A DNA stretch of 64,000 nucleotides, from positions 61,808 through 125,807 of the forward strand of contig NZ_JSBW02000054.1 of assembly GCF_000772705.2 (NCBI RefSeq). The letters run 5' to 3'. Positions 1 to 9,784 of the stretch are shown here, piece by piece; position 1 is the stretch's first letter, and every line of letters starts with the position of its first letter. The stretch comes from Xanthomonas vasicola. Its GTDB lineage: Bacteria; Pseudomonadota; Gammaproteobacteria; Xanthomonadales; Xanthomonadaceae. The position numbers and the translations under genes are program-made. The notes beneath the pieces are model-generated. The model saw only the letters and a list, made by a program, of their open reading frames with translations. It did no database searches and was not told the DNA's origin.

Positions 1-2
1 TT

Positions 3-326
3 GGCGATGCAGTGCTGTTCGCCATCGGCCAGGTGTTGAGCGAGCAGGATCAGGCGCACTGCTTCGCCGCGCGGCACGGTGGCGAAGAATTCCTGCTTGC
101 GGCCATAGGGCTGGATGCGGCGCAGGCGCGCGCACTGTTCGAGCGCGTGCGGCAGCGACTGGCCGATATCCAGGTCGATGCGCAAGGCACGCCCGTGCGT
201 TGTACCGCCAGCATGGGCATGGCGATGAGCGACGAAGCGCCGAGCCGACGCGAACTGCTGGCGTTGGCCGATCGTCGGCTGTATGACGCCAAGCGGCAGG
301 GGCGGGATCGCTTGATCGGGCCGTAA
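3..326 (+). CDS. GGDEF-domain protein (diguanylate cyclase), C-terminal part
   Basis: The reading frame is open from the left edge (first full codon at base 3), so the N-terminus lies outside the window. The visible 107 residues are the second half of a GGDEF domain. The active-site loop RHGGEEFLL is present with the GGEEF form at bases 78-92, which is normally catalytically competent for making cyclic di-GMP from two GTP. The residues just upstream (QAHC) do not form an RxxD inhibitory site, so product inhibition through the usual I-site is unlikely. The C-terminal stretch ADRRLYDAKRQGRDR is the typical end of the domain. Any sensory domain would be upstream and cannot be seen. Function is well supported by family; the input signal is unknown. 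Confidence 0.88.
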   Translation, partial: GDAVLFAIGQVLSEQDQAHCFAARHGGEEFLLAAIGLDAAQARALFERVRQRLADIQVDAQGTPVRCTASMGMAMSDEAPSRRELLALADRRLYDAKRQGRDRLIGP

Positions 327-809
327 GGTATTGCACGGAGTGCAAGCCGCAGTCTCGATGCATTGCACGTGTTCTTGCATGAGCCGGGTGATGCGTGATG
401 AAAACGACATCCGCAGCAAATCGTTGTTTCGCCTGCCAAGCGCATCGGTCTTCAGCAGTTCGCGAAATGCGTTGCACTGGCGCGTGCCATGTCGGCCCGG
501 ACCGAGATGGCGTCTTTTTTGATCGACTTGATCGGGCCAACCTTGCAAGCCGATCAGCGTGCCGGCGTTGCCGGCAACAGCAGACCAATGTTGACCGGTG
601 AATCGAACAGGCGCTGACCACCGCGGCTGCTTGAATCTCTGCAACATGCAGTTCGCCTGTGCAGTAAGAGCGGCTAACAACACGTAGCGAGCAGCTGTCA
701 GGTGGCCGCGGACGGCGCGCTCAGAACCGCAGTGTACGCGTGGTACATGCCAATTCCGAGCACCGGCCACGCCCGCTTGGCGGTGAGCGCAGTCGTGGTG
801 TTAGCTGCA
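327..809. other. Intergenic region, no gene recognised
   Basis: About 480 bases separate the GGDEF gene from the 3' end of the LysR gene. Short open frames exist on both strands, but none has a ribosome site plus a recognisable protein. I see no tRNA-like element or strong terminator here. Confidence 0.5.
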
Positions 810-1694
810 CTAAACCCGCGCTTGATCCGCCTGCGCACGCAACAATGCGACAAACGCCTGCGCCGCGCGCGACAAGGTGCGCCCGCCATGCGTGACGCAA
901 CCCAGCTCGCGCGATAACGCCACATCGGCCAACGGCAACGCTACGATCTGATGGTCGATCATGCGCTCGGGCAACACGCTCCACGCCAAGCCCACCGACA
1001 CCAGCATCTTGATCGTTTCCAGATAATTGGTGGTCATGCGCAAACTCGGTGCCAGGCCGCGTTCGGCAAATAGATTGGCGACGATGCGATGAGTGAACGT
1101 GCCCGGATCCGGTAAGACCGCCGGGTGCGCAACCACATCGTCCAGCGACACCGCGCGCAGCGCTGCCAACGGGTGATCAGGCGCAACCACGAACTGCAGG
1201 CGATCGTGCCAGATCGGCTGCGCACGCAGCGGCGCGCGCGTGTCGGGCGCCAGCGTGGTCACTGCCAGTTCCACCTCGCCACGCAGCACCGCGGCGTACG
1301 CCAATTCCGAATCCAGGAACTGGATGTCCAGTGCCGCCTGCGGATGTTGTGTTGCGAAACCGCGCAACAACGCAGGCAGACGGTGCAAGCCCACATGGTG
1401 GCTGGTAGCCAGGCTCAAACGACCGCCAACCGCCGCGCCTAGATGCTCAAGCACGCGGCGGGTGTCCTGCAGCTCGGCCAGGATGCGTTGCGCGCGCGGC
1501 AACAGCGCCTGGCCGGCTTCGGTGAGCACCACTTGGCGGCCCAGGCGGTCGAACAGCCGCGCCGACAGTTGTGCCTCAAGCAGCGCGATGCGTTTGCTTA
1601 CTGCCGGCTGGGTCAGGTGCAAGGCCTCACCGGCTGCGGAGAAGCTGCCGCTCTCGGCGATCGCCACGAACGCATTGAGGCTCGCCAGGTCCAT
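810..1694 (-). CDS. LysR-family transcriptional regulator, divergent from leuC
   Basis: A 294-residue protein, the normal LysR length. The N-terminal winged helix-turn-helix covers about residues 1-60 (FVAIAESGSFSAAGEAL, then LTQPAVSKRIALLEAQL), followed by a periplasmic-binding-protein-like effector domain to the end. It is transcribed away from leuC with about 120 bases between the two start codons. That spacer carries a perfect T-N11-A palindrome only 14 bases from its own ATG. This is the classic LysR layout: autorepression plus co-inducer-dependent control of the divergent operon. By position I infer that it regulates leuCDB, perhaps sensing a leucine-pathway intermediate, but nothing in the sequence identifies the ligand. 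Confidence 0.85.
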   Translation of the reverse strand: MDLASLNAFVAIAESGSFSAAGEALHLTQPAVSKRIALLEAQLSARLFDRLGRQVVLTEAGQALLPRAQRILAELQDTRRVLEHLGAAVGGRLSLATSHHVGLHRLPALLRGFATQHPQAALDIQFLDSELAYAAVLRGEVELAVTTLAPDTRAPLRAQPIWHDRLQFVVAPDHPLAALRAVSLDDVVAHPAVLPDPGTFTHRIVANLFAERGLAPSLRMTTNYLETIKMLVSVGLAWSVLPERMIDHQIVALPLADVALSRELGCVTHGGRTLSRAAQAFVALLRAQADQARV

Positions 1695-1705
1695 AGGTAT
1701 TCCTG

Positions 1706-1737
1706 AAATTCATTTCTTGAATAAACAATATGAATTT
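1706..1737. promoter_or_regulatory. Probable LysR operator between lysR and leuC
   Basis: Bases 1708-1722 form ATTCATTTCTTGAAT, ATTCA-N5-TGAAT, which contains the T-N11-A signature of LysR sites. A second symmetry overlaps it: AAATTCAT at 1706-1713 and ATGAATTT at 1730-1737. Two nested half-site pairs could give recognition and activation sites for a LysR tetramer. The lysR start codon is 14 bases from the palindrome, consistent with autorepression. Confidence 0.65.
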
Positions 1738-1814
1738 GCGTAATCCAAGGCAAGCTCCTAGCATCGACCTCAGCCAGGTGGGCGCACCCACCATCCGCCA
1801 CTCGGATTGCCGCG

Positions 1815-3254
1815 ATGACTGCCAAAACCCTGTACGACAAGCTGTGGGAACTGCACGAGGTCACACGCCGTGACGATGGTTCGTCGTTGATCTATATCGA
1901 CCGCCACATCCTGCACGAAGTGACCTCGCCGCAAGCCTTCGAAGGCCTGCGCCTGGCCGGGCGCAAGCCGTGGCGCATCGACGCCAATATCGCCACGCCC
2001 GATCACAACGTGCCGACCACACGTGCAGAGCGCCAGGGCGGGCTGGAGTCGATTTCTGATGAGGTGTCGCGCCTGCAGGTGCAGACCTTGGACGAGAACT
2101 GCGACGACTTCGGCATCCTCGAGTTCAAGATGAACGACGCGCGCCAGGGCATCGTGCATGTGGTCGGCCCGGAGCAGGGCGCCACCTTGCCGGGCATGAC
2201 CGTGGTTTGCGGCGATTCGCACACCTCCACGCATGGGGCGTTCGGCGCGTTGGCGCATGGCATCGGCACCTCCGAGGTCGAGCATGTGCTGGCCACGCAG
2301 TGCCTGATCGCCAAAAAAATGAAGAACATGCAAGTCCGCGTGGAAGGCACGCTGCCGTTCGGGGTGACCGCCAAGGACATCGTGCTGGCGGTGATTGGCA
2401 AGATCGGCACCGCCGGCGGCAACGGGCATGCCCTGGAATTTGCCGGCAGCGCCATTCGCGCGCTGTCGATGGAAGGCCGCATGACCATCTGCAACATGTC
2501 CATCGAGGCCGGTGCGCGCGTGGGCATGGTGGCGGTGGATGACAAGACGATTGCCTACGTCAAAGGTCGCCCCTTCGCCCCCAAGGGCGCCGACTGGGAT
2601 GCAGCGGTGGCGTTGTGGACCACGCTGGTCTCCGACCCGGACGCGCACTTCGACACCGTGGTGGACCTGCGTGCCGAAGACATCAAGCCGCAGGTCAGCT
2701 GGGGCACTTCGCCGGAAATGGTGCTGGCTGTCGATCAGCACGTGCCCGATCCGGCGACCGAGCAGGATCCGACCAAGCGCGATTCGATCGAACGCGCGCT
2801 GAAATACATGGGCTTGAAGGCCAACCAGCCGATCACCGACATCCGCCTGGATCGCGTGTTCATCGGCTCGTGCACCAACTCGCGCATCGAAGACCTGCGT
2901 GCCGCCGCCGCAGTGGCCAAGGGCCGCAAGGTCGCGTCCACCATCAAGCAGGCACTGGTGGTGCCGGGCTCTGGCTTGGTCAAGGCGCAAGCCGAAGCCG
3001 AAGGCCTGGACAAGGTGTTTCTGGATGCCGGTTTCGAGTGGCGTGAGCCGGGCTGCTCGATGTGTCTTGCCATGAACCCGGACAAGCTGGGTAGCGGTGA
3101 GCATTGCGCTTCCACCTCCAATCGCAACTTCGAAGGCCGCCAGGGCGCCGGTGGTCGCACGCACCTGGTTAGCCCGGCGATGGCCGCGGCAGCAGCGGTG
3201 AGTGGGCATTTTGTCGATGTGCGTGGCCTGCAGGGAATCGAGAATCGGGAATAG
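1815..3254 (+). CDS. leuC: 3-isopropylmalate dehydratase, large subunit
   Basis: LeuC with LeuD isomerises 2-isopropylmalate to 3-isopropylmalate in leucine synthesis in the cytoplasm. The 479-residue length is normal for the bacterial large subunit. The aconitase-type [4Fe-4S] ligands are visible: C353 in FIGSCTNSR, and C414 and C417 in [22 protein letters not shown], an aconitase-family substrate-site motif, is also present. It is the first gene of leuC-leuD-methyltransferase-leuB and is divergent from a LysR regulator. The start is the ATG fixed by alignment to [12 protein letters not shown]; the ribosome site in front of it is weak. A long antisense open frame on the other strand is a codon-bias shadow. 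Confidence 0.97.
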   Translation: MTAKTLYDKLWELHEVTRRDDGSSLIYIDRHILHEVTSPQAFEGLRLAGRKPWRIDANIATPDHNVPTTRAERQGGLESISDEVSRLQVQTLDENCDDFGILEFKMNDARQGIVHVVGPEQGATLPGMTVVCGDSHTSTHGAFGALAHGIGTSEVEHVLATQCLIAKKMKNMQVRVEGTLPFGVTAKDIVLAVIGKIGTAGGNGHALEFAGSAIRALSMEGRMTICNMSIEAGARVGMVAVDDKTIAYVKGRPFAPKGADWDAAVALWTTLVSDPDAHFDTVVDLRAEDIKPQVSWGTSPEMVLAVDQHVPDPATEQDPTKRDSIERALKYMGLKANQPITDIRLDRVFIGSCTNSRIEDLRAAAAVAKGRKVASTIKQALVVPGSGLVKAQAEAEGLDKVFLDAGFEWREPGCSMCLAMNPDKLGSGEHCASTSNRNFEGRQGAGGRTHLVSPAMAAAAAVSGHFVDVRGLQGIENRE

Positions 3255-3313
3255 GGAATCGCCAAGTCCCGCTTCCTGCTCTGCCTATTCCAACCCCCAT
3301 TCCCCATTCCCGG
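3233..3313. repeat. GGGAATCG-type short repeats forming an inverted repeat before leuD
   Basis: The end of leuC and the spacer carry several copies of GGGAATCG or GAATCGGG on one side (3233-3261) and ATTCCCC/ATTCCCGG on the other (3284-3313). The halves can pair around a loop of about 20 bases and stop just before the leuD start codon. The same motif family flanks the SDR gene start near 42485. It looks like a genus-specific intergenic repeat; any effect on leuD translation is inference. Confidence 0.6.
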
Positions 3314-3320
3314 CACTCCA

Positions 3321-3968
3321 ATGACTCCTTTTACCCAACACACCGGACTGGTCGCGCCGCTGGATCGCGCCAACGTCGATACCGACCAGATCATTCCCAA
3401 GCAATTTCTCAAGTCGATCAAGCGCACCGGCTTCGGGCCAAACCTGTTCGACGAGTGGCGTTATCTGGATATCGGCGAGCCCGGCCGCGACAACAGCACG
3501 CGCCCCTTGAATCCGGAATTCGTGTTGAATTTCCCGCGTTATCAGGGTGCCAGCGTGCTGCTTGCACGCGAGAACTTCGGCTGCGGTTCTTCACGCGAGC
3601 ATGCGCCGTGGGCGCTGGACGAATACGGGTTTCGTGCGGTGATCGCGCCGAGCTTTGCCGATATCTTTTACAACAACAGTTTCAAGAACGGTCTGCTGCC
3701 GATCGTGCTTGCCGAAACGGAAGTGGATGCATTGTTCGAACAATGCCTGGCCACCGAGGGCTACCAACTCACCGTGGATCTGGCTGCGCAACGTGTGTGT
3801 CGCCCCGATGGCGTGGAGTACAGCTTCGACATCGATGCCTTCCGCAAACACTGCCTGCTCAACGGGCTGGACGATATCGGCCTCACCTTGCAGGACGCCG
3901 ATGCGATCAGTCATTTCGAGCAAGGCCATCGCGCACGCCAACCGTGGTTGTTTGGCGCACTGCAGTGA
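3321..3968 (+). CDS. leuD: 3-isopropylmalate dehydratase, small subunit
   Basis: This is the swivel-domain partner of LeuC, 215 residues, the normal length for the LeuD type. Recognisable sequence includes [15 protein letters not shown] near the N-terminus and [15 protein letters not shown] in the middle, the substrate-contacting loop. It lies 66 bases after leuC, with a repeat-rich spacer between. Its stop codon overlaps the GTG start of the next gene (GTGA), so the downstream methyltransferase is probably translationally coupled to it. The function is secure from family and operon context. Confidence 0.97.
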   Translation: MTPFTQHTGLVAPLDRANVDTDQIIPKQFLKSIKRTGFGPNLFDEWRYLDIGEPGRDNSTRPLNPEFVLNFPRYQGASVLLARENFGCGSSREHAPWALDEYGFRAVIAPSFADIFYNNSFKNGLLPIVLAETEVDALFEQCLATEGYQLTVDLAAQRVCRPDGVEYSFDIDAFRKHCLLNGLDDIGLTLQDADAISHFEQGHRARQPWLFGALQ

Positions 3969-4750
3969 ATTCGGTCGCCAGAACCACTGATCCGTCTGCG
4001 CTGAGCGAACACGTCGCCGCGCAGTTCGGGCCGCAGGCGCACGCCTATCTGCACAGCGACGTGCATGCACAGGGCGCCGAGTTCGCTGAGCTCCGTGCTG
4101 GTCTGGCGGGTCATCGCAATGGGCGATTGCTCGATCTGGGCTGCGGTGCCGGGCATGTGAGTTTCCAGCTGGCGCCATTGATGGCCGAGGTGGTTGCCTA
4201 CGATCTCTCAGCAGACATGCTCAAGGTCGTGGCGGCGACTGCCGCCGAACGAGGGCTGACACAGATATCAACGCTGCAAGGTGTCGCCGAGCGCCTTCCG
4301 TTCGAGGCGGGCAGCATGGATGCAGTGGTCAGCCGCTATTCGGCGCACCATTGGAGCGACCTGGGGCAAGCACTGCGCGAAGTGCGGCGCGTGCTGCGTC
4401 CGGGCGGTATCGCAGCGTTTATCGATGTGGTGGCGCCGGGGCTGCCGTTGCTGGACACACACCTGCAGGCAATCGAGTTGCTGCGCGACACCAGCCACGT
4501 GCGCGACTACAGCGTTGCGCAATGGTTGCAGATGGTGGGCGATGCTGGCCTGCAGGTGCAGCGGCATCAGTGCCAGCGCCTGCATTTGAACTACGCAAGC
4601 TGGGTGGAGCGCATGCGCACTGCGCAGGTCATGCGTGAAGCAATCCGCGCATTGCAGGACGCGGCGGTAGATGCGGTGCGCGACCATTTCCAGATCGATG
4701 CCGATGGCTCTTTCAGTACCGATGTGCTGGTGCTTTGGGCAGTACGTTGA
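3965..4750 (+). CDS. Class I SAM-dependent methyltransferase inside the leu operon
   Basis: I choose the GTG that overlaps the leuD stop codon (GTGA), giving 261 residues; an open frame extends further upstream but only through leuD. Motif [14 protein letters not shown], lies at about residues 55-67, followed by the acidic [10 protein letters not shown] and the post-motif [13 protein letters not shown], typical of Methyltransf_11/UbiE-like enzymes. It is the third gene of a tight four-gene unit, 36 bases before leuB. No leucine-pathway step needs a methyltransferase, so its substrate is unknown. Trans-aconitate methyltransferase-like detoxification of a LeuCD side product is one idea, but that is speculation from context only. 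Confidence 0.85.
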   Translation: MNSVARTTDPSALSEHVAAQFGPQAHAYLHSDVHAQGAEFAELRAGLAGHRNGRLLDLGCGAGHVSFQLAPLMAEVVAYDLSADMLKVVAATAAERGLTQISTLQGVAERLPFEAGSMDAVVSRYSAHHWSDLGQALREVRRVLRPGGIAAFIDVVAPGLPLLDTHLQAIELLRDTSHVRDYSVAQWLQMVGDAGLQVQRHQCQRLHLNYASWVERMRTAQVMREAIRALQDAAVDAVRDHFQIDADGSFSTDVLVLWAVR

Positions 4751-4786
4751 TTTCAATGGCGCTGCGGCGTCACTCACGAGGATGGC

Positions 4787-5860
4787 ATGAGCAAGCAGAT
4801 TCTGATTCTTCCCGGCGACGGGATCGGGCCGGAGATCATGGCCGAAGCGGTTAAGGTGCTAAAGCGCATTGATGCGCAGCACGGCCTGGATTTCGAGCTG
4901 GTGTATGACGAGCTGGGCGGTGCGGCTTACGACAAATACGGCAGCCCGTTGGCCGATGAAACGCTGGAGCGTGCGCGTGCTGCCGATGCGGTGTTGTTGG
5001 GCGCAGTGGGTGGCCCGCAGTGGGACACCATCGACCCGGCGCTGCGGCCGGAACGTGGCTTGCTCAAGATCCGCTCGCAGTTGGGTTTGTTCGCCAACCT
5101 GCGCCCGGCGCTGCTGTATCCGCAGCTGGCCGATGCGTCCACGTTGAAGCCGGAAGTCGTCTCCGGGCTGGATCTGCTGATCCTGCGTGAGCTCACTGGC
5201 GGCATTTACTTCGGTCAGCCACGTGGCACGCGCACCTTGGACAACGGCGAGCGTCAGGCGTACGACACCTTGCCGTATAGCGAGAGCGAGATCCGTCGCA
5301 TCGCCAAGGCGGGCTTCGAGATGGCGCGTTTGCGTGGCAAGAAGTTGTGTTCGGTCGACAAGGCCAACGTGCTGGCATCGAGCCAACTGTGGCGTGCAGT
5401 GGTCGAAGAAGTGGCCAAGGACTACCCCGATATCGCGCTGTCGCATATGTACGTGGACAACGCGGCGATGCAGTTGGTGCGCGCGCCCAAGCAGTTCGAC
5501 GTGATCGTGACCGACAACATGTTCGGCGACATTCTGTCCGACCAGGCATCCATGCTCACCGGCTCGATCGGCATGCTGCCTTCCGCCTCGCTGGATGCCA
5601 ACAGCAAGGGCATGTACGAGCCCTGCCATGGCTCGGCGCCGGACATCGCCGGCAAGGGCATTGCCAATCCGCTGGCGACGATCCTGTCGGTGGCGATGAT
5701 GCTGCGCTACACCTTCGCGCAAGCCGGTGCAGCGGATGCAATCGAACGCGCAGTCGGCAAGGTGCTCGACCAAGGCCTGCGCACTGCCGACATCTGGTCC
5801 GAAGGCACTACCAAGGTCGGCACCGTGGCGATGGGCGATGCGGTGGTGGCTGCGCTGTAG
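4787..5860 (+). CDS. leuB: 3-isopropylmalate dehydrogenase
   Basis: LeuB is the NAD-dependent oxidative decarboxylase that turns 3-isopropylmalate into 2-oxoisocaproate, the last leucine-specific step before transamination. The 357-residue protein shows the N-terminal [12 protein letters not shown], the substrate-binding [10 protein letters not shown], the metal-site sequence [13 protein letters not shown] and the NAD-pocket [16 protein letters not shown] ribosome site (GAGGA) sits six bases upstream of the ATG. It is the last gene of leuCD-methyltransferase-leuB. I see no clear terminator behind it; the next 900 bases hold only hairpin repeats before the convergent ilv-leuA operon. Confidence 0.97.
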   Translation: MSKQILILPGDGIGPEIMAEAVKVLKRIDAQHGLDFELVYDELGGAAYDKYGSPLADETLERARAADAVLLGAVGGPQWDTIDPALRPERGLLKIRSQLGLFANLRPALLYPQLADASTLKPEVVSGLDLLILRELTGGIYFGQPRGTRTLDNGERQAYDTLPYSESEIRRIAKAGFEMARLRGKKLCSVDKANVLASSQLWRAVVEEVAKDYPDIALSHMYVDNAAMQLVRAPKQFDVIVTDNMFGDILSDQASMLTGSIGMLPSASLDANSKGMYEPCHGSAPDIAGKGIANPLATILSVAMMLRYTFAQAGAADAIERAVGKVLDQGLRTADIWSEGTTKVGTVAMGDAVVAAL

Positions 5861-6048
5861 GTTCTGCGTGTGTCGTTGCGATGATTGCACTGCTGGCGGC
5901 TATCGTTTGGCGACGATGGCCGCTTTTGTTTGTCTTGGTTGAGCTAGGCATTGTGTTGTTTGAAACGACCAGCGTGTGACTAGGACTACCTGCGCTTAAA
6001 CAATTCCGCGCCGGTAGTGATTGCCTGCCAGGTTGGTCGAGGCGCGGT

Positions 6049-6135
6049 CGTATCCGGAGCCGGACACGCCGTGGATCCATCCCTGGAGGCTCGTTGGCGG
6101 CGTCCATGCCGCCAACTGTCCCGGCCCCGGATACG
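6049..6135. repeat. Xanthomonas-type hairpin repeat, copy A
   Basis: Outer arms are CGTATCCGG (6049-6057) and CCGGATACG (6127-6135). The inner hairpin is TTGGCGG (6094-6100) and CCGCCAA (6109-6115) around TCCATG. The core resembles the copies near 6550, 38990, 39230, 63510 and 63790, while the outer arms differ from copy to copy but remain self-complementary. Confidence 0.65.
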
Positions 6136-6508
6136 GCACCACGCTCATCAGTGCGTCCGCTGATTTGAAAGCAATGCGTTCAAGCGCAGAGCTGAGCGAG
6201 GCAGCCTAACGCTATTCAGCAGCGCCGCCACAGCTTCTTAGTCGCAGCGGCGTTTGCCGCGTGCAACCAACACGCGATGAGGTGTGGTACTCGCGGCTGT
6301 GGGTCGCATGTTCCTGTCTATGCCGATGCACGGCATAGATTAGGAGCTCAGCCCCACTCGGCGTCGCTCTCATGCGTGCCCTGTTCGGTTAGCTGCAGTG
6401 TCTGTCTCAAGCTTGCTAAGCCAGAACGCAGTAAAACCCGGCAGCGCAACAGTCGTCAGCGGATCAAGAGCATCACTGCTCGCCCATCAGTTGCCGTGGT
6501 AATGAGCG

Positions 6509-6614
6509 GTGCTTGCACGCGTGCTGGCGTGGGACGTTGAGCGGCATGGATGCCGCGCCAGAACCTACATGGACGTACTTGCGGCGTGTCCCACGCCGGT
6601 ACGCGTGCAAGCAC
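6509..6614. repeat. Hairpin repeat, copy B, with 27-base arms
   Basis: The 27-base arms at 6509-6535 and 6588-6614 are complementary apart from a few positions. Between them lie GCGGCATGGATGCCGC and a CATGGACGTACTTGCGG block, in the opposite orientation to copy A. The long, nearly perfect outer stem shows that the arms are maintained together, as expected for a mobile or RNA-forming element. Confidence 0.7.
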
Positions 6615-6699
6615 CCGTAGCAAACTGAAGCTTTGCCACGTTGGCATGCACGCAAGCGTCAGCAGCAAACCAACGCACGCGTGAAACAGTTCGAACATC

Positions 6700-6733
6700 A
6701 AAACCAAAACAGCCAGCAGATCACTCTGCTGGC
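6700..6733 (-). terminator. Intrinsic terminator of the ilv-leuA operon
   Basis: On the minus strand GCCAGCAG (6733-6726) pairs with CTGCTGGC (6719-6712) around a 6-base loop, followed by TGTTTTGGTTTTG. It lies about 35 bases after the leuA stop codon, so it is a plausible operon end. Confidence 0.75.
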
Positions 6734-6767
6734 CGTCAGGTTTGCATCGTCCAGCGACTGCGCGGCG

Positions 6768-8330
6768 TTACGCCACCGCAGCCGTCTTGCTGGCGACCAC
6801 GCCACGCTCGCGTTGCCGCAACAGGCGGTTGGCCACATCCAGCCATGCCAGCGCGCTGGCTTCGATGATGTCCTTGCTGGTGCCGGTGCCTTCGTATTCC
6901 ACGCCGTCGTGGCGCACGCTCAGGCTGGCTTCGCCGCGCGCGTCTGCGCCGATGCCCACGCTGTGCACCTGATAGCTGTCCAGCTCCAGTTTCACGCCGG
7001 TGGCCGAGGCCAATGCACCGAACAGCGCATCCACCGGCCCGTTGCCCTGCGCGGTTTCGGCCACGCGATTGCCTTCCGGATCGGACAACTCCACCAGCGC
7101 ATTGGCGCGGCTGCCGACATCGCTGATGGTCATCGATGCCAGACGGTAGCCTTCCTGCACGGTGGCATCTTGCATCAATGCCTGCAGATCGGCGTCGGTG
7201 ACCACACGCTGCTTCTCGCACAATGCCTTGAACTGTTCGAAGACCAGCTTGACCTCATCTTCTTCCAGCAGATACCCCAGCGCGCGCAATCGTTGTTCAA
7301 CCGCAGCGCGGCCGCTGTGGCGGCCCAGCACCATCTGCGACGATTCCCAGCCCACGTCTTCCGGGCGCATGATTTCGTAGGTACCGCGATGGCGCAGCAT
7401 GCCGTGCTGATGGATGCCCGACTCGTGCGCAAACGCGTTGCCGCCCACCACAGCCTTGTTGCGCTGTACCGGCATGCCGACCAAGCGCTGCAGCAACTGC
7501 GAGGTGGACACGATGCGCGGGGTATTGATCGCCGAATCGATGTTGTAGAAGGCGCCACGCACTTTCAGCGCCATGGTGATTTCTTCCAGCGCGCAATTGC
7601 CCGCGCGCTCGCCGATTCCGTTGATGGTGCATTCGACCTGACGTGCACCGCCTTCGATGGCGGCCAGCGAGTTGGCCACCGCCAGACCCAGATCATTGTG
7701 GCAATGCGCGCTGAAGATGACCTTGTCGGCGCCTTCCACGCTGGCGATCAACCGCGAGAACATGCCGCGGATCTCTTCGGGCGTGGTGAAGCCCACTGTG
7801 TCGGGCAGATTGATGGTGGTGGCGCCGGCGGCGATCGCCACGCGGGTGACCTCGGCCAGGAAATCTCCTTCGGTGCGGGTTGCATCTTCGGCAGAAAATT
7901 CCACGTCGTCGATGTAGCTGCGCGCCAGCGTCACGTGCCGGTGCACCGATTCCAGCACCTGCTCGCGGTTCATGCGCAGCTTGTGCTCGCGGTGCAGCGG
8001 GCTGGTGGACAAAAACACATGCAGGCGGGGGTTTGCGGCTGCTTCCAATGCCTTGGCCGAGATTTCGATATCGGTCTGCAGGCAGCGCGACAACACCGCC
8101 AGGGTGGGACGGCGCAGTTCGCGGCCCATCATCGCCACCGCTTCGCGGTCGGAATGCGAGCTGGCAGGAAACCCGGTTTCGATGATATCCACGCCGAGCT
8201 CATCCAGCGCGCGCGCCATGACCAGCTTCTGCTGGGGCGTCATGCTGCAGCCGGGGGATTGCTCGCCGTCGCGTAGGGTGGTGTCGAAAATTCGGATATG
8301 CGGGGTCTGGTTGGATACGGTCGTGTTCAC
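6768..8330 (-). CDS. leuA: 2-isopropylmalate synthase
   Basis: LeuA condenses acetyl-CoA with 2-oxoisovalerate, the committed step to leucine. The 520-residue protein begins with the HMGL-type catalytic motif [16 protein letters not shown], carries the metal-site sequence [15 protein letters not shown], and ends in a LeuA allosteric dimerisation domain ([14 protein letters not shown] onward) that normally binds leucine. It starts with GTG overlapping the ilvA stop codon (GTGA), with GAGGAG eight bases upstream, so it is coupled to ilvA. It is the last gene of a five-gene operon and is followed by a terminator. Control should be both feedback inhibition and attenuation at the leader in front of ilvC. 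Confidence 0.97.
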   Translation of the reverse strand: MNTTVSNQTPHIRIFDTTLRDGEQSPGCSMTPQQKLVMARALDELGVDIIETGFPASSHSDREAVAMMGRELRRPTLAVLSRCLQTDIEISAKALEAAANPRLHVFLSTSPLHREHKLRMNREQVLESVHRHVTLARSYIDDVEFSAEDATRTEGDFLAEVTRVAIAAGATTINLPDTVGFTTPEEIRGMFSRLIASVEGADKVIFSAHCHNDLGLAVANSLAAIEGGARQVECTINGIGERAGNCALEEITMALKVRGAFYNIDSAINTPRIVSTSQLLQRLVGMPVQRNKAVVGGNAFAHESGIHQHGMLRHRGTYEIMRPEDVGWESSQMVLGRHSGRAAVEQRLRALGYLLEEDEVKLVFEQFKALCEKQRVVTDADLQALMQDATVQEGYRLASMTISDVGSRANALVELSDPEGNRVAETAQGNGPVDALFGALASATGVKLELDSYQVHSVGIGADARGEASLSVRHDGVEYEGTGTSKDIIEASALAWLDVANRLLRQRERGVVASKTAAVA

Positions 8331-9451
8331 CAGGAAGACTCCTCTGCGGCGATGGCGGTGACAGGCGTTGAAGCGACTGCGGATGGGCGGGAAAGAACGG
8401 GTGTATCGGATAGTGGCTTGGCGCTACGTTCGTTGCGAAGTCGCTCGGTATTGCGACGACGCGGCTTGCGTGGCGGACGCGGCCGCACCTCGGACAAGAG
8501 TGTGGCCAACACGGTTGCGTCGATATTACCGCCAGAGACCACCGCACATTTGCGTTTCCCGGAAACGCGTCTGCCGGCGGCCAACGCCAGCGCGCCAGCG
8601 CCTTCGGCGATGACGTGCTCTTCCAGCGCCAGACGCACTAACGTTTCGCGTAATTCGGCCTCGCGCACGATCACCACATCGTCGAGCAGGCTCGAGCACA
8701 GACGACGCGTCAGGAAGCCGGGGATCTTGACCTTCACACCGTCTGCCAGCGTTGCAACCGGGGTGATCTCGCGCAGATCGCCGCGTACGGCGCGCGCCAT
8801 CGAGTCGACGCCTTCCACCTGCGCCCCGACCACACGCACGCCCTGCGACTTCAATGCCAGCGCCACGCCGGACGCCAGCCCACCGCCGCCGATCGGCACG
8901 ATCACCACGTCCGGCGCATGCGCCGCCAGTTCGATGCCAACCGTACCCTGGCCGGCAATCACATCCGGGTCGTCGAAGGCCGACAGGAAGCGATAGCCAT
9001 TCTGGTCGGCCAGCTCGCGCGCAAACGCGAATGCCTCGTCGTAGCTGCTGCCATGCTGGCGCACAGTGGCGCCCCAATGCGCGACACCGGCAATCTTTGT
9101 CCGCGGCGCGCCGTAGGGCATCACTGTGATGGCCTGCACACCCAGCCGATACGCCGACCACGCCACGCCTTGCGCATGATTGCCTGCCGAGGCGCAGATC
9201 ACCGGGCGCTCATCGCCGCGCTCCAGCCCGGCCAGCAATGCATTCAATGCGCCGCGCACCTTGTAAGAGCCGGTGCGCTGCAGGTTTTCAAGCTTCAACC
9301 ACACGCCGAAGCGTTCGGCGTAATGCAGCGGCGTGGGCGACAGGTACTTGCGCAGGCGTGCCTGTGCCGCCAGCACGTCGGCCACGCTGACGGCTACGTC
9401 GCTTACCTCTGGCTCCTGTGCCGAAGCGGAAGGGCGGCCGGAATCAGGCAT
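8327..9451 (-). CDS. ilvA: Threonine dehydratase, short form lacking the ACT regulatory domain
   Basis: This PLP enzyme deaminates threonine to 2-oxobutyrate for isoleucine synthesis. [16 protein letters not shown] holds the PLP lysine (K64). [11 protein letters not shown] and the glycine loop IGGGGLASG, both typical of the fold, are present. The catalytic domain ends near residue 315. The remaining 60 residues are basic and low complexity ([11 protein letters not shown]) instead of the two ACT-like domains of E. coli IlvA, so it resembles TdcB-type enzymes and may lack isoleucine feedback. It overlaps leuA by four bases and follows ilvM by about 75. The operon position argues for a biosynthetic role; some annotators call this gene tdcB. 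Confidence 0.92.
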   Translation of the reverse strand: MPDSGRPSASAQEPEVSDVAVSVADVLAAQARLRKYLSPTPLHYAERFGVWLKLENLQRTGSYKVRGALNALLAGLERGDERPVICASAGNHAQGVAWSAYRLGVQAITVMPYGAPRTKIAGVAHWGATVRQHGSSYDEAFAFARELADQNGYRFLSAFDDPDVIAGQGTVGIELAAHAPDVVIVPIGGGGLASGVALALKSQGVRVVGAQVEGVDSMARAVRGDLREITPVATLADGVKVKIPGFLTRRLCSSLLDDVVIVREAELRETLVRLALEEHVIAEGAGALALAAGRRVSGKRKCAVVSGGNIDATVLATLLSEVRPRPPRKPRRRNTERLRNERSAKPLSDTPVLSRPSAVASTPVTAIAAEESSW

Positions 9452-9526
9452 TGCGGCACGCGCGCGGCCGATCCGGAAGAAGACACCTCCGAACGGCAGT
9501 TTGATCGTCGCGCGAGGTCTGCATGC

Positions 9527-9784
9527 TCATGCCGCAGCCTCGACCGACTCCAGTGCAGTGATCACCACCGATTCGCAGTCGTACACTTTTTCCAACTGCA
9601 GGCGCAGCGTTTCCGCCGGACGGCTGCTGTCCACATCTAGTTGCAGATGCCAGCGCCCGGCATCGTCCGGTGCTGCTACGCCCTGAATCGCGCACGGGCG
9701 GAAGCCGCGGCGCTCGGTCATGCCGATCACCCGCACCAGCGCGCCTTCTGCCGGCTTCAGCACCAGATCAAGCCGGTAACGCAT
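9527..9784 (-). CDS. ilvM: Acetolactate synthase small (regulatory) subunit, IlvM-like ACT protein
   Basis: An 85-residue single ACT domain protein beginning MRYRLDLVLKPAEGALVRVI, the usual pattern of an ACT beta-alpha start. The length matches IlvM and is too short for IlvH/IlvN of 160 residues. The ATG lies 17 bases inside the end of ilvG, so the two are translationally coupled, as expected for subunits of one enzyme. A longer open frame runs further upstream but only through ilvG. It should stabilise the large subunit and may set valine sensitivity; the sequence alone does not settle sensitivity. Confidence 0.85.
   Translation of the reverse strand: MRYRLDLVLKPAEGALVRVIGMTERRGFRPCAIQGVAAPDDAGRWHLQLDVDSSRPAETLRLQLEKVYDCESVVITALESVEAAA

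Larger units (their letters stand above)
5861..6699. other. Non-coding gap between convergent leu and ilv-leuA operons
   Basis: No convincing gene is seen. The gap holds two repeat hairpins (listed separately) and a small perfect hairpin at 6317-6339 with 9-base arms TCTATGCCG and CGGCATAGA. Short open frames here are partly repeat-encoded and have no family match that I recognise. Confidence 0.55.

Noticed and set aside
1770..3209. 479-codon open frame antisense to leuC
   Set aside because: Codon-bias shadow; histidine- and arginine-rich, no family resemblance, and leuC on the other strand is certain.
3455..3964. Upstream extension of the methyltransferase frame into leuD
   Set aside because: The extension is leuD read out of frame; the GTG overlapping the leuD stop gives a normal methyltransferase length.
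6633..8276. 547-codon open frame antisense to leuA
   Set aside because: It crosses the operon terminator and mirrors leuA; no credible product.
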